A stretch of DNA of 64,000 nt from the NCBI RefSeq assembly GCF_034313845.1, contig NZ_JAVIWN010000001.1. One strand, written 5' to 3'. The translations under genes and the position numbers were made by a program. Positions 44,331-53,015 of the stretch are shown here, one piece after another; the stretch's first letter is position 1; every line of letters starts with the position of its first letter. This DNA comes from Actimicrobium sp034313845 (GTDB taxonomy: Bacteria; Pseudomonadota; Gammaproteobacteria; Burkholderiales; Burkholderiaceae_D). The notes beneath the pieces were generated by a model. It ran no database searches and was not told the DNA's origin. It was given only the letters and a program-made list of their open reading frames with translations.

Positions 44331-45557
44331 TTAGGTCGTCAATTTTGCTATGTGCATTGCATTTAAAGAAGCCCGTCCAACATCGGTAATGAGAGGACAT
44401 GCGGATATATTTAATGATGTCAATGGTAATTGGTGCAAAACTCCCAAAGCATTATCATCAATAAGATGGCATCCAGAAATGTCCAGTATTTTTAATGGCA
44501 TCTGACCTAAGTTAGTCATTGCTTGATTGTCAAAATGTGCGCATCCACTCAAATTGAGCGATTCTAATGATTCGAATCTTCTTCTATTTCTAAAGGTTGT
44601 TCGCCCGCCAATATTAACCCCAAACCTGGTGAGTAATGTGCAGTTTGATAAATCCAATGATCTTAACGGCAGAAAGGCAAGACTTATCATTCCCAAGTGG
44701 GTACGCATGCCTATACAAGATCTCAGGCAGAGATGTTCCAATTTCAGATTTATTAGGGGCGAAAATGGATTATCGGTAAGACTGGTGCAGCCACTCAAAT
44801 CCAATGATCTCAGGGACTTACATTTTTTCAAATGTGATAACCCTGTATTTGTTATCCCCATACAATTTGATAAATCTAATTTTGTGATTTTTGACATCAA
44901 TCCTTGATTGATCAATGAAGTTAATTCGTTATCATTAATCAACGGGGGTAGTTGAATTTCGCCAGAAAATTTTTTTCCTTTAGCTTTTGGATCACTAATC
45001 ATCTCTCGTATTTCATCGAGCGTGGGATATCGGTATTGACGAGCTATTAATTTCAGGGATGCTATCAACGTGCAAGTCTGCGACAGGTTTTTACTATCTT
45101 TCGAGTTAAGGTAGCTATCAATTAATTGCAGATTATTTTTAGGAAATTCTCTGAAAGAACCTGCTGCCGCTTCTTGATTCCTCCGATACTCTTCCAATAT
45201 TGGCTTGCATGTTTGTGAATGGTTCACACGCTCTTTTGAGTTCAGAAAACTGTGAATTGTTTTTAGAATATCTCCAGTTACATCTCGGAAGGAGCCTGCT
45301 ATCTGCTGTTGACTCTTCAGATGCTTTTCTTCAATGGTTAGCCGCGAAAGATTTTGATGAAGCCACCGGCTTGAGGTGTCACCATCAATCATGCTGGCGT
45401 TAGATTTTTTCCGACCTCCTGTGCTTTCAATGACAGTATTTGTATTCGTGGGAGCCGTAAAACGGGCTACGGCGGGTGTTGTAACATCGGTCGTTAGTGC
45501 AGCGAGCGCAGCGGTATTTTGCGCGGGACTGATATGGCTTGAATCTATTGGTTTCAT
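44331..45557 (-). CDS. F-box/LRR protein (FBXL-like); candidate type III effector
   Basis: 408 residues. After a Thr/Ala-rich N-terminus, two F-box-like segments occur: GDILKTIHSFLNSKERVNHS then QTCKPI near 95-125, and NNLQLIDSYLNSKDSKNLSQ then TCTLI near 145-170. Residues about 215-400 are cysteine-containing LRRs of the eukaryotic FBXL/AMN1 type: LDLSNCMGITNTGLSHLKKC, SLDLSGCTSLTDN, LDISGCHLIDDNALGVL. The layout suggests a mimic of an SCF ubiquitin-ligase substrate receptor. The doubled F-box is unusual. The ATG has AGGA upstream, and a perfect hrp box lies 125 bases before it. AT-rich compared with its neighbours, so likely transferred. Confidence 0.8.
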   Translation of the reverse strand: MKPIDSSHISPAQNTAALAALTTDVTTPAVARFTAPTNTNTVIESTGGRKKSNASMIDGDTSSRWLHQNLSRLTIEEKHLKSQQQIAGSFRDVTGDILKTIHSFLNSKERVNHSQTCKPILEEYRRNQEAAAGSFREFPKNNLQLIDSYLNSKDSKNLSQTCTLIASLKLIARQYRYPTLDEIREMISDPKAKGKKFSGEIQLPPLINDNELTSLINQGLMSKITKLDLSNCMGITNTGLSHLKKCKSLRSLDLSGCTSLTDNPFSPLINLKLEHLCLRSCIGMRTHLGMISLAFLPLRSLDLSNCTLLTRFGVNIGGRTTFRNRRRFESLESLNLSGCAHFDNQAMTNLGQMPLKILDISGCHLIDDNALGVLHQLPLTSLNISACPLITDVGRASLNAMHIAKLTT

Positions 45558-45681
45558 GGATGTCCTAAAAAGTGGGTGATACCTGAGCTCCCTTACCTTG
45601 ATCTTCTATTGGGTCACATTTGAGTTGGAAAAACTCTGATCGCGAACGTCAACAGGACTGGGTGATAGTTGGAACGAGTCA

Positions 45682-45710
45682 TAGGTGGACGGAATGCGGG
45701 AAACGGTTCC
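45682..45710 (-). promoter_or_regulatory. hrp box upstream of the F-box/LRR gene, perfect match
   Basis: Read leftward: GGAACC, 16 bases, CCACCTA, matching the HrpL promoter consensus exactly. It points at the gene starting at 45557. Bases 45711-45880 show nothing else. Confidence 0.8.
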
Positions 45711-45881
45711 ATGTAAAAAGCAGCGTGGTTTAAATTCCATTTTCGCTAGGTGTAGTTGTAGCTCCTTGCAATCGAAAATGGTCCAGCTCGCGGCATTAAT
45801 GGAATGGACGCCCTCTTTCAAGAAGACATCGAGGTGTCAAAACAGGAGCGGCATCATCTTTCAATGAAAGGAGCATCCATC

Positions 45882-45941
45882 ATGAAAATGACTATCGCTG
45901 GTATTGATTTGGCAAAAAAGCTTTTTAAGCTCACGTTGTGA
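45882..45941 (+). pseudogene. N-terminal fragment of an IS110-family transposase
   Basis: ATG after AAAGGAGC reads MKMTIAGIDLAKKLFKLTL then stops. GIDLAKxxF is the start of IS110-family DEDD transposases, with the first catalytic Asp. The remaining ~300 residues are missing. Confidence 0.8.
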
Positions 45942-46010
45942 TAGTGATTAGATACGCCGAAAACAAGCCCACAAGAAGGCATGGCGGAGTCAATAAACAA
46001 GTGCAACACG

Positions 46011-46170
46011 TTAATGGGTCGTAGACGATTCGGCCTGTTTCATATTGTTGATGATCTCGCCATAGACTTCGAGCGGGCTTCGATAGCCGAGCACTTTGCG
46101 AGAGCAGGTATTCATCGGGTAAGCAATGGCGTCGAGATCGCCTTGCGTCAGTTGCGACAAGTTGGGTGTT
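46011..46170 (-). pseudogene. C-terminal fragment of an IS30-like transposase
   Basis: Leftward translation gives QLTQGDLDAIAYPMNTCSRK followed by VLGYRSPLEVYGEIINN and a stop, the typical end of IS30-family transposases (LDAIA..LN.RPRKxLGYRSPLEV). The rest of the element is absent. Confidence 0.7.
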
Positions 46171-46343
46171 GCACTTCAGTTTAGAGACTGCCCAGTATGA
46201 GCAAGCTTTGGCACAGCCGAATCCTTTGGCCTTCCAATTGATGATAATGGTGAAATTGGGATAAAGTGCATTGAATGAAGCCATGAAAGTCCTTATGTTA
46301 GTAGGGATAGGTAGAGTCTGAATTGGGTAGATTATTTTTTAAT

Positions 46344-46378
46344 AAAAAAAAGCCCACGCACCTAATGGTGAGCAGGCT
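46344..46378 (-). terminator. Rho-independent terminator
   Basis: Read leftward: AGCCTGCTCACC, loop ATTA, GGTGCGTGGGCT (one mismatch, two wobble pairs), then a run of eight Ts. It serves the small gene at 46424. Confidence 0.8.
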
Positions 46379-46423
46379 TGGTCTGAATTGACAAGTTTTG
46401 GCTCTGTTACATCAGCAGCGAAT

Positions 46424-46642
46424 TTATTTCTTTTTGTACCGATTCCACAGCAGTCGTCCGACGAGAATTACAATAACTACCAGAGCAACCTTCAATGACA
46501 ACAAGAGAATCACTACCTTTGCTGAGGCGGCACCAAAATTAAATAATGATGTACCAAGTGCAGCGAGAATCAAAAATATCCAAATCAAAGCTATTTCTTT
46601 CAGTGTGGTTGATGAGGTAAAAGTCAAATGAACAAGGCACAT
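46424..46642 (-). CDS. Small membrane protein, unknown
   Basis: 72 residues with two hydrophobic segments (ALIWIFLILAALGTSLFNFG and VILLLSLKVALVVIVILVGR) and a basic end (WNRYKKK). The pattern recalls small cytochrome-oxidase-subunit-IV-like proteins but is too short to decide. A good terminator follows, which supports it being a real gene. Confidence 0.55.
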   Translation of the reverse strand: MCLVHLTFTSSTTLKEIALIWIFLILAALGTSLFNFGAASAKVVILLLSLKVALVVIVILVGRLLWNRYKKK

Positions 46643-46743
46643 AATGGGAGCATTGAAGATGTTTTACTTCATACTCCAACCATTGCTACTATTCCATCTC
46701 AACAGTCTTCAGTAATTCGATTCGTAATTGTTCTTTTATCGGG

Positions 46744-47031
46744 CTAGTGATTAGATATCCACGTAGTAACCAAGCTTTCTCCTTCCTTCGGTGAGACTTC
46801 TACGATTGCGGCAAATCCAGCTTCAGAACGGGCATGTATTTCAATAACACCCGGTCGCGGAGCATCAGGTGACACGACTACATTCATAAAGGAGAGGCGT
46901 TCATCAATATTTTTTACGACACATTTAGCAGCCGATTGGCCATCCAGTTTACTAAGATATTTGCGAGGCTCTGTGCTCTTTGTATCAGATAAACTTGATT
47001 GCGTCCCTAGTAAGACTTCGACGCCATTCAA
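46744..47031 (-). CDS. Hypothetical protein
   Basis: 95 residues (SAAKCVVKNIDERLSFMNVV, PRPGVIEIHARSEAGFAAIV). Looks like a small beta-rich domain. No signal peptide or family recognised. AT-rich, in a region of orphan genes and IS debris, and may lack its original N-terminus. Confidence 0.4.
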   Translation of the reverse strand: MNGVEVLLGTQSSLSDTKSTEPRKYLSKLDGQSAAKCVVKNIDERLSFMNVVVSPDAPRPGVIEIHARSEAGFAAIVEVSPKEGESLVTTWISNH

Positions 47032-47137
47032 AATAAAAAACGTCGAAAAAGTAATGTCAATAATGGCATATAAAATGCTTGGAAGAGTAAACTAATTTAG
47101 GAGTCAAATATCAAAATAAATAAACGATAATGACGAT

Positions 47138-47608
47138 TTATTTAGCCACTTGCGTGTTCCAAATCTTGAAGTCGCAAGCTAAAGTGGCTTTTGTTTTTAT
47201 TGTTTTCTTTTTGCCTTCATCTGAACCATAATTTTCTATACTCTGTTCCATCCTTGCCAGATAGCAGTCCGATGCTTGCTTTGAGTAGATTGACGCGTCT
47301 ATTGGTACTTGACGTGGCGGACATTTGTTTTGAGCCTGCAATTGGAGATTCAGAATAATAGTAGACAATCGATTATTGTTTTGAGCAAAGCGCGCTCCTT
47401 GCTGCATGGCACTCGTGTCTTTCCCCTCTCCCTCCGTATCTGACACTGCAATTTCTACGATATTACGATCAATGGTTGAATTCAAGGCCGCGCATGCCTC
47501 TGCAGAGCCGGACGATACGGGTGAGCATGCTACCAATGCACCGGCAAAAGGAATCAGTCCGAGCCAAAATCCAAAATTTTCAAGTTTGTTAAATTTAATT
47601 TTTGCCAT
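47138..47608 (-). CDS. Putative lipoprotein
   Basis: 156 residues from the ATG at 47608, preceded by GGGAGAG. The N-terminus MAKIKFNKLENFGFWLGLIP leads to a lipobox ending LVAC, so the cysteine near 28 should be lipidated. The mature part has four more cysteines (ACAAL, NKCPPRQ, SDCYLAR, LACDFK). No family recognised. An upstream in-frame start at 47650 is unlikely because it lacks a ribosome site. Confidence 0.65.
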   Translation of the reverse strand: MAKIKFNKLENFGFWLGLIPFAGALVACSPVSSGSAEACAALNSTIDRNIVEIAVSDTEGEGKDTSAMQQGARFAQNNNRLSTIILNLQLQAQNKCPPRQVPIDASIYSKQASDCYLARMEQSIENYGSDEGKKKTIKTKATLACDFKIWNTQVAK

Positions 47609-47759
47609 GTTATTGCTCTCCCTATGTTTAATCGAATTGTTGCAAAACACACTCTCTAGAACTTGTTACGTCGTTACATAAATTTATAGAAATAGCGCTT
47701 TTCAATTGCCTCAACTACGGGCATCAGAGTCATTGCTCGCGATTGGGTCAAAACCAGCG

Positions 47760-48104
47760 CTATTTGAAATTGACTGCGTAGTTCCGCAATTCCTGCTCCA
47801 TCTCGCTTTGCAATCTCTCGGGACTAATTATGCGGATATGTGGTATCCAATAATGCACGATCGGCAAGACCTGGTTAGGGTGGCCGACCTTGGCGGAAGC
47901 GATAAGACTTCCGTCCTCCAGTTCTTTTTCTATCAATTGATTTGCGATCAATGGACGTTGGTGGCGAAGGTGCTCAGCGCAAGCGCGGAGACGATTGCGA
48001 GTGATTTGATGGACATGATCGCTTTCAAGAGTGGTGTTGCCCGCCGGGTGGCGAGCGTATCTTTGTTTATGAACTTGATCGTTCCAAGGTTTCCCGTAGA
48101 TCAA
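47760..48104 (-). pseudogene. C-terminal remnant of a WYL-domain regulator
   Basis: The frame ends LEDGSLIASAKVGHPNQVLP followed by WIPHIRIISPERLQSEMEQE, which is the typical end of WYL-domain (YafY/PafC-like) transcription regulators. The first half of the frame (KPWNDQVHKQRYARHPAGNT) looks unlike the family, so the gene is broken. Confidence 0.5.
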
Positions 48105-48355
48105 TGCGGACTACGACTGTTGGCGCTTACTCGACTTTGACTTACCGGGCTGAATTTGACTGCCCCACATCGAATGTCTTCAATCCCGTGTTGGGTCGAG
48201 GTTTCTGAAGCGTATGAGTAGGGCAGAGATTTTCGGCTGCCTAGGTTAACTTGGCATCAACATCAACAATCACGCCAAAGCCAACGAAAAAATGGCTAAG
48301 CATCAACTAAAATTGTGACGATTTCGCTAAGAAAGATTACCTGTCTTGAACGCCG

Positions 48356-48392
48356 CGCCCGCCCACTGAACCTTAATAAGGTTGAGCGGGCG
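48356..48392. repeat. Two-part stem-loop
   Basis: Outer arms CGCCCGC/GCGGGCG and inner arms AACCTTA/TAAGGTT form a 37-base hairpin with an internal bulge. AAAAAGGG follows. It may be a terminator or a leftover of an element. Confidence 0.45.
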
Positions 48393-49046
48393 ACGTAAAA
48401 AGGGCCACAGGCCGAAGCGTGTAACCCTGTGATTTAATGCTTATTTTTTTCTTCCGGGCCCGGACCCGGACTTGAATTAGCGACTAGCAGACCAAGACCA
48501 CCCAACGGATACGAATAGCTTTTAGTTCAGGCACATTTTAATCAGAACAGCAAACTAATTTGCATCGTCCCGGTTGAGTAATGTCGATCGCACTTCTTTA
48601 ATGTGCGTGCGACTGGGGATGATCTCGATAGCACTGTGGCACCTCCATCCGTGTAGGGTCGTAGATGTGAAACGGCTATTTTTTCCTTTTCTTGTCTTTC
48701 CATTTCTATGCCTCAATTAAATTTTCTTCTGGCGTACCCAAGCGATCTTGGCCCTTTTTCGTTCATTTATCCTTTCCATGCACCCGCCGGCGACGCGCAT
48801 CTAGCATATTCCCAGGCCCATCGCGAACAACTAACGAGCGTCGAGCGTGACTGACAGTCTTGACGATTCTAAATCTTGTCATCAGGAAACTATATTGCCA
48901 TGGAGAAAAATATAGCCCTTGGCGGCCTCAGTGACGACCGGATGGGAGGCCCATCCCGTGCCCTGAACGATGCCACCATGAGGCGGTACGGACCCCTGTT
49001 GCGCCTTTCTGATCAAATAAAAATTCATATTTTCTGTGACGATGTA
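48393..49046. other. Intergenic stretch without a recognised gene
   Basis: AT-rich up to about 48880. A rightward frame at 48876-49094 (MSSGNYIAMEKNIALGGLSD) overlaps the aldolase gene end and is not supported. No tRNA could be folded from the GGTCTTGG...TTCAAGTCCGGG stretch near 48460-48510. Confidence 0.4.
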
Positions 49047-49844
49047 TTAGTCGCGATACGAACGATCAAGTCGATCCAGCTTACGCAACAATGAAGGCCA
49101 TTCACGCGAAACAGGGTTATTAAGATCATTGACCCACTGTGCGTTTGTTAGCGCGACGACTTCTGCTGTGGGCATTGATAGACGTTGACCACTTGCCAGC
49201 GCCAGCATCTGGCTACGTGCCGATTTTTCCAGATAGAACATTTCAACGAAAGCATGGCCAACTGTTTTTTCGATCGTCAGCGTACCGTGATTACGAAAGA
49301 TGAGCGCCGCATGCTGTTCCAAATTGATGATGATGCGATCGCGCTCTTCCGTCGATAGGGCAATACCTTCGTAATCATGGTAACCAATGCGGCCATGGAA
49401 ACGCATTGCATGCTGAGTCAGCGGCAACAGTCCATCCTGACACATTGACAGCGCCATACCTGCCTCGGTATGGAGGTGCAGGATCGCTCCCGCATCTTTT
49501 CGCGCCATGTGTATGCCGCCATGTATGACAAAACCAGCCGCGTTGGGACGATAAATGCTGTCACCGATCAAATTACCGTCGAGGTCAATTTTGACGAGAT
49601 TAGAGGCCGTGATTTCATCGAATGCCAGACCGAGCGGATTGATGAGGAAATGATGTTCCGGTCCTGGAACGCGCGCCGAGATATGACTGTAGATCAAATC
49701 ATCCCAACCAAATAACGCGCACAAACGATAGGCTGCGGCCAGATCGATGCGGACTTGTTGTTCCTCTGCGCTGATGTTGCCGGCACTTACTGACTTGCCT
49801 GCCGGTAGCTCGAAACTACTGAAGGTGATTTTGTTGTCCTGCAT
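49047..49844 (-). CDS. Class II aldolase/adducin family protein
   Basis: 265 residues from the ATG at 49844, with GGAG 6 bases before. The zinc-binding histidines are visible in AILHLHTEAG and later RNHGTLT, with the oxyanion-type motif HISARVPGPEHHFLINPLG. Such proteins break or form C-C bonds in small hydroxy-acids or sugars, or act as decarboxylases/epimerases. It is the last gene of the leftward catabolic set, 18 bases after the FMN dehydrogenase, so probably acts on its product or substrate. Confidence 0.85.
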   Translation of the reverse strand: MQDNKITFSSFELPAGKSVSAGNISAEEQQVRIDLAAAYRLCALFGWDDLIYSHISARVPGPEHHFLINPLGLAFDEITASNLVKIDLDGNLIGDSIYRPNAAGFVIHGGIHMARKDAGAILHLHTEAGMALSMCQDGLLPLTQHAMRFHGRIGYHDYEGIALSTEERDRIIINLEQHAALIFRNHGTLTIEKTVGHAFVEMFYLEKSARSQMLALASGQRLSMPTAEVVALTNAQWVNDLNNPVSREWPSLLRKLDRLDRSYRD

Positions 49845-49862
49845 GGCAATCTCCAAGGGTCT

Positions 49863-51026
49863 TTAACATGTCCTGCTGACCGGAAACGTACCCGGCATCA
49901 GAATATCCTGAGTAACTTTTTTTACATCCGAAACGCCGCAAAATGCCATCGTTAAATCCAGTTCATTGCGCAAGATAGTGAGGCTCCTGGTCACGCCTTC
50001 TTCACCCATTGCACCCAGGCCATAAAGATAGGAGCGACCAACATAGACGCCTTTTGCCCCCAAGGCCAATGCCTTGAGAATATCCTGACCTGTGCGGATG
50101 CCACTATCCATGTGTACCTCGATACGATGACCAACTGACGCGACGATATCGGGTAGTACAGAAATTGCCGACGGCGCACTGTCAAGTTGGCGACCACCAT
50201 GATTGGAAACGATCACCGCATCGGCACCGCAATCGGCGGCCATGCGCGCATCATCGACGTCCATAATTCCCTTGAGAATCAATTTTCCCCGCCAGAGCCG
50301 TCTTAACCACTTGACATCATCCCAAGACAGCGATGGGTCGAATTGATCAGCAACCCAGGTCGCAAAGGAAGTCATGTTCGAAATACCATCGACATGCCCG
50401 ATGATGTTGCCAAAGCCGTGACGCTTGGTGCGCAGCATGCCTAGGCACCAACGCGGCTTTGTCATCATGTTCTGCACATTGGCCATCGTCAGTCGGGGCG
50501 GTGCCGAAAGGCGGTTCTTCAAGTCCTTGTGTCGCTGCCCCTGGATTTGCAAATCCAGTGTCAGCACTAATGCAGAACAATTCGCCGCTTTTGCACGCTC
50601 CAGTAATTGCACGATGAATTGACGATTGCGCATGATGTACAGTTGAAACCAGAAGGGTTTGCTCGTGTGTGCAGCAACATCTTCGATCGAGCAAATACTG
50701 ACTGTCGACAAGGTGAAAGGTATCCCGAAACGCTCCGCCGCTCTGGCTGCCAGAATTTCGCCATCGGCATGCTGCATGCCTGCCAGCCCAGTTGGCGCAA
50801 GAGCAACGGGCATCGACACCAACTGTTCTGCCATGCTCGATTCAAGTGTTCTGTTGGCGATATCGATCGCGACTTTTTGCCTGAATTTAATAGCAGAGAA
50901 ATCGCTTGTATTGGCGCGGTATGTTGATTCTGTCCAGGACCCGGAGTCGACATAGTCATAAAACATGCGTGGCACACGTTTTTTGGCGAGGATGCGGAGA
51001 TCTTCAATGCTGGTAATGATGGACAT
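49863..51026 (-). CDS. FMN-dependent alpha-hydroxy-acid dehydrogenase (LldD-like)
   Basis: 387 residues, single TIM-barrel domain. Typical motifs: RVPRMFYDYVDSGSWTE near the start, APTGLAGMQHADGEILAARA, active-site NHGGRQLDSAPS and the phosphate site DSGIRTGQDILKALALGA with GVYVGRSYLYGL. It oxidises an (S)-2-hydroxy acid such as lactate, mandelate or glycolate to the keto acid and passes electrons to the respiratory chain or oxygen. In this cluster the likely substrate is a hydroxy-acid released from the imported compound; glycolate or glyoxylate chemistry would fit the ureidoglycolate-lyase relatives. Specificity is inferred only. Confidence 0.9.
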   Translation of the reverse strand: MSIITSIEDLRILAKKRVPRMFYDYVDSGSWTESTYRANTSDFSAIKFRQKVAIDIANRTLESSMAEQLVSMPVALAPTGLAGMQHADGEILAARAAERFGIPFTLSTVSICSIEDVAAHTSKPFWFQLYIMRNRQFIVQLLERAKAANCSALVLTLDLQIQGQRHKDLKNRLSAPPRLTMANVQNMMTKPRWCLGMLRTKRHGFGNIIGHVDGISNMTSFATWVADQFDPSLSWDDVKWLRRLWRGKLILKGIMDVDDARMAADCGADAVIVSNHGGRQLDSAPSAISVLPDIVASVGHRIEVHMDSGIRTGQDILKALALGAKGVYVGRSYLYGLGAMGEEGVTRSLTILRNELDLTMAFCGVSDVKKVTQDILMPGTFPVSRTC

Positions 51027-51166
51027 TTTTCAATCGCTCATTGGGTGGCTCGATGACATCAGTCGTGGCCAAAACGCGGGTCCCTGCCACGGCAACGTAG
51101 TTGTGATGCGAGCGTCGCGCTATCTTCACGTTTGAATGAAGCTCAATGTGGTTTTTCTAGAGGGAC

Positions 51167-52027
51167 TCAACCATGGACAACTACCGCCATTGCCACAACG
51201 TGCTGGCGTTGTGAACCAAGACCAGCAATTCCCAGTTCGACGATGTCGCCGGGCTTTAGCCACACTGGTTCCGGTTTGAAGCCCATTCCAACACCCGGTG
51301 GCGTGCCGGTGATGATGACATCGCCAGGCTGCAGCGTCATGAATCGACTGCAATAGGAGATGATTTGTCGAACACTAAAAATCATCTTTGCTGTATTTCC
51401 TGTCTGCATCCGCTTGCCATTCACATCCAGCCATAAATCAAGGTTCTGCGGATCATTGACTTCATCTTTCGTGACAAGCCAAGGGCCTAGCGGTCCGAAG
51501 GAGTCACAACCTTTGCCCTTGTCCCATTGGGATGACTGAAACTGGAACGCTCGTTCGGACACATCATTCGCCACGCAATATCCCGCTACATAATCGAGTG
51601 CATCAGCCTCTGAAACATGACGTGCCTGTGAGCCGATGATGATGCCAAGTTCGACTTCCCAGTCGAGTTTGGTTGAGCCTATCGGCGCGATAATATCGTC
51701 GTCGTGCCCGCTGATGCAGCTGGTAGCTTTCATGAAAATGATCGGTTCTGTCGGGATCGACAAGCCGGCTTCTTCTGCGTGATCGCGATAGTTCAGACCG
51801 ATGGCGATGAATTTCCCGATGTGATGCACCGGTGCTCCCAATCGTGGCGTACCCTCGACCAAGGGAAGCGAACGGGGATCGATCTTAGCCAGTGCGGCTA
51901 GTTTGTCTGGGCAAAGCTGTTCCGGAGTCAGGTCTGTGATCACGCCGGACAAATCTCGCAGTTCGCCGTCAGGGCCGATCAGTCCAGGCCGCTCTTTGCC
52001 AATGTGGCCATATCTACATAGTTTCAT
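51167..52027 (-). CDS. Fumarylacetoacetate-hydrolase family protein (ureidoglycolate-lyase-like)
   Basis: 286 residues from ATG 52027. MKLCRYGHIGKERPGLIGPD and IGLNYRDHAEEAGL match the FAH-family branch often annotated ureidoglycolate lyase, and metal ligands lie in DWEVELGIIIG and later DVSERAFQFQ. Members hydrolyse C-C or C-N bonds of acylpyruvates or ureido-acids. It is the first gene after the divergent GntR regulator, so it is probably controlled by it together with the FMN and aldolase genes. Confidence 0.85.
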   Translation of the reverse strand: MKLCRYGHIGKERPGLIGPDGELRDLSGVITDLTPEQLCPDKLAALAKIDPRSLPLVEGTPRLGAPVHHIGKFIAIGLNYRDHAEEAGLSIPTEPIIFMKATSCISGHDDDIIAPIGSTKLDWEVELGIIIGSQARHVSEADALDYVAGYCVANDVSERAFQFQSSQWDKGKGCDSFGPLGPWLVTKDEVNDPQNLDLWLDVNGKRMQTGNTAKMIFSVRQIISYCSRFMTLQPGDVIITGTPPGVGMGFKPEPVWLKPGDIVELGIAGLGSQRQHVVAMAVVVHG

Positions 52028-52187
52028 TATTAATAACCCATTCACGAAAGGTCTAAAAATATTTGGTTTGCGGTGTGTCGACCGGAATTGTTGATGATCG
52101 TATAAAACCGGATTGGACAGTCATTAGCGTCATGCCTGTGCGTTACATCAGAGATGCTGAAAAATTCCTGCATCCGTTGTAAAATAT

Positions 52188-52216
52188 GGTACTACCGGTC
52201 ATACCTGTACGGTACA
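52188..52216. promoter_or_regulatory. Possible GntR operator
   Basis: Two short palindromes, GGTA-C-TACC (52188-52196) and TGTAC-G-GTACA (52206-52216), lie 75-100 bases before the GntR start and 160-190 before the divergent FAH gene. FCD-type GntR proteins often bind such sites. The rest of 52028-52287 is promoter region. Confidence 0.35.
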
Positions 52217-52287
52217 CTTATTTAAACTTATCTCCCACCAGTATTTTTAGATTTCGTTATTCCATTTTCGTCGTAAAAAGATAAACC

Positions 52288-52983
52288 ATGAAACACGCTA
52301 AGCAGACCGCAACGCAGCGCACTGTAGAAATCATTCAGGAAGGTATCAAAGCCGGTACCTATCCAGTCGGTCAGGCGTTGCCCGGGCAACGCGTGCTGGC
52401 GCAAGAACTGGGGGTTGGAAGGCAGGCAATCCGCGAGGCCATCTCGGCACTGGAAGGATTGGGCTTCATCAGCGTCGAAGCAGGGCGAGGCACGTTTGTT
52501 GTCCAGCCGGATGAATCAGAAGCACGTTGGCGTTTCGCCTCGCAGTACACACTCGAAGACGTTTATGCGGTGCGTGCCGCGCTCGAATCCTTGTCGGTAC
52601 AGCTGATTGCAGTGAAAGTGCCGCTGAAAAAAATCAACAGTCTGGATACGCTGGTCGATCAACTCGAAGCCGCAGTGGATGACGGCAATCTGGCTGCAAT
52701 GAGCGCGGCTGACAGCCAATTCCACCGCAAACTGGCTGAACTGTCAGGTAATCCGCTGTTACTGGAAATTCTTGACACGTTCAATATGGTCATGACGGAG
52801 AGCAAGAACATTGCTTTTCTTGACACTTCGGAGACGAATCACCGATCCGTCGTTGCTGAACATCGCGGTATCGTCGCTTCGCTGAAGAAAAAAGATCCGG
52901 AAGCAGCTAGTAGTGACATGAAAGCGCACATCGTCAACGCGCAAAAACGCGCCCATCGGGTGCGCAAGAAAAATGCAATTTGA
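52288..52983 (+). CDS. GntR-family transcriptional regulator (FadR/FCD subfamily)
   Basis: 231 residues. The winged helix (IIQEGIKAGTYPVGQALPGQ, LAQELGVGRQAIREAISALE) is followed by an FCD effector domain with metal/ligand residues in DSQFHRKLAELSGNPLL and the final HIVNAQKRAH. Such regulators respond to organic acids and usually repress divergent catabolic genes. It is divergent from the FAH gene and convergent with the M20 gene, which ends 32 bases on. Confidence 0.9.
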   Translation: MKHAKQTATQRTVEIIQEGIKAGTYPVGQALPGQRVLAQELGVGRQAIREAISALEGLGFISVEAGRGTFVVQPDESEARWRFASQYTLEDVYAVRAALESLSVQLIAVKVPLKKINSLDTLVDQLEAAVDDGNLAAMSAADSQFHRKLAELSGNPLLLEILDTFNMVMTESKNIAFLDTSETNHRSVVAEHRGIVASLKKKDPEAASSDMKAHIVNAQKRAHRVRKKNAI

Positions 52984-53015
52984 TTCTGAGCAGTATAAAT
53001 GTCAGGCAGTTCTGA

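Noticed and set aside
45931..46284. 117-codon leftward frame beginning MASFNALYPNF
   Set aside because: It runs out of frame through the IS30 fragment and has no ribosome site.
48455..48520. Possible tRNA gene or remnant
   Set aside because: A TTCAAGT loop-like stretch is present but no T-stem, anticodon arm or acceptor pairing could be made.
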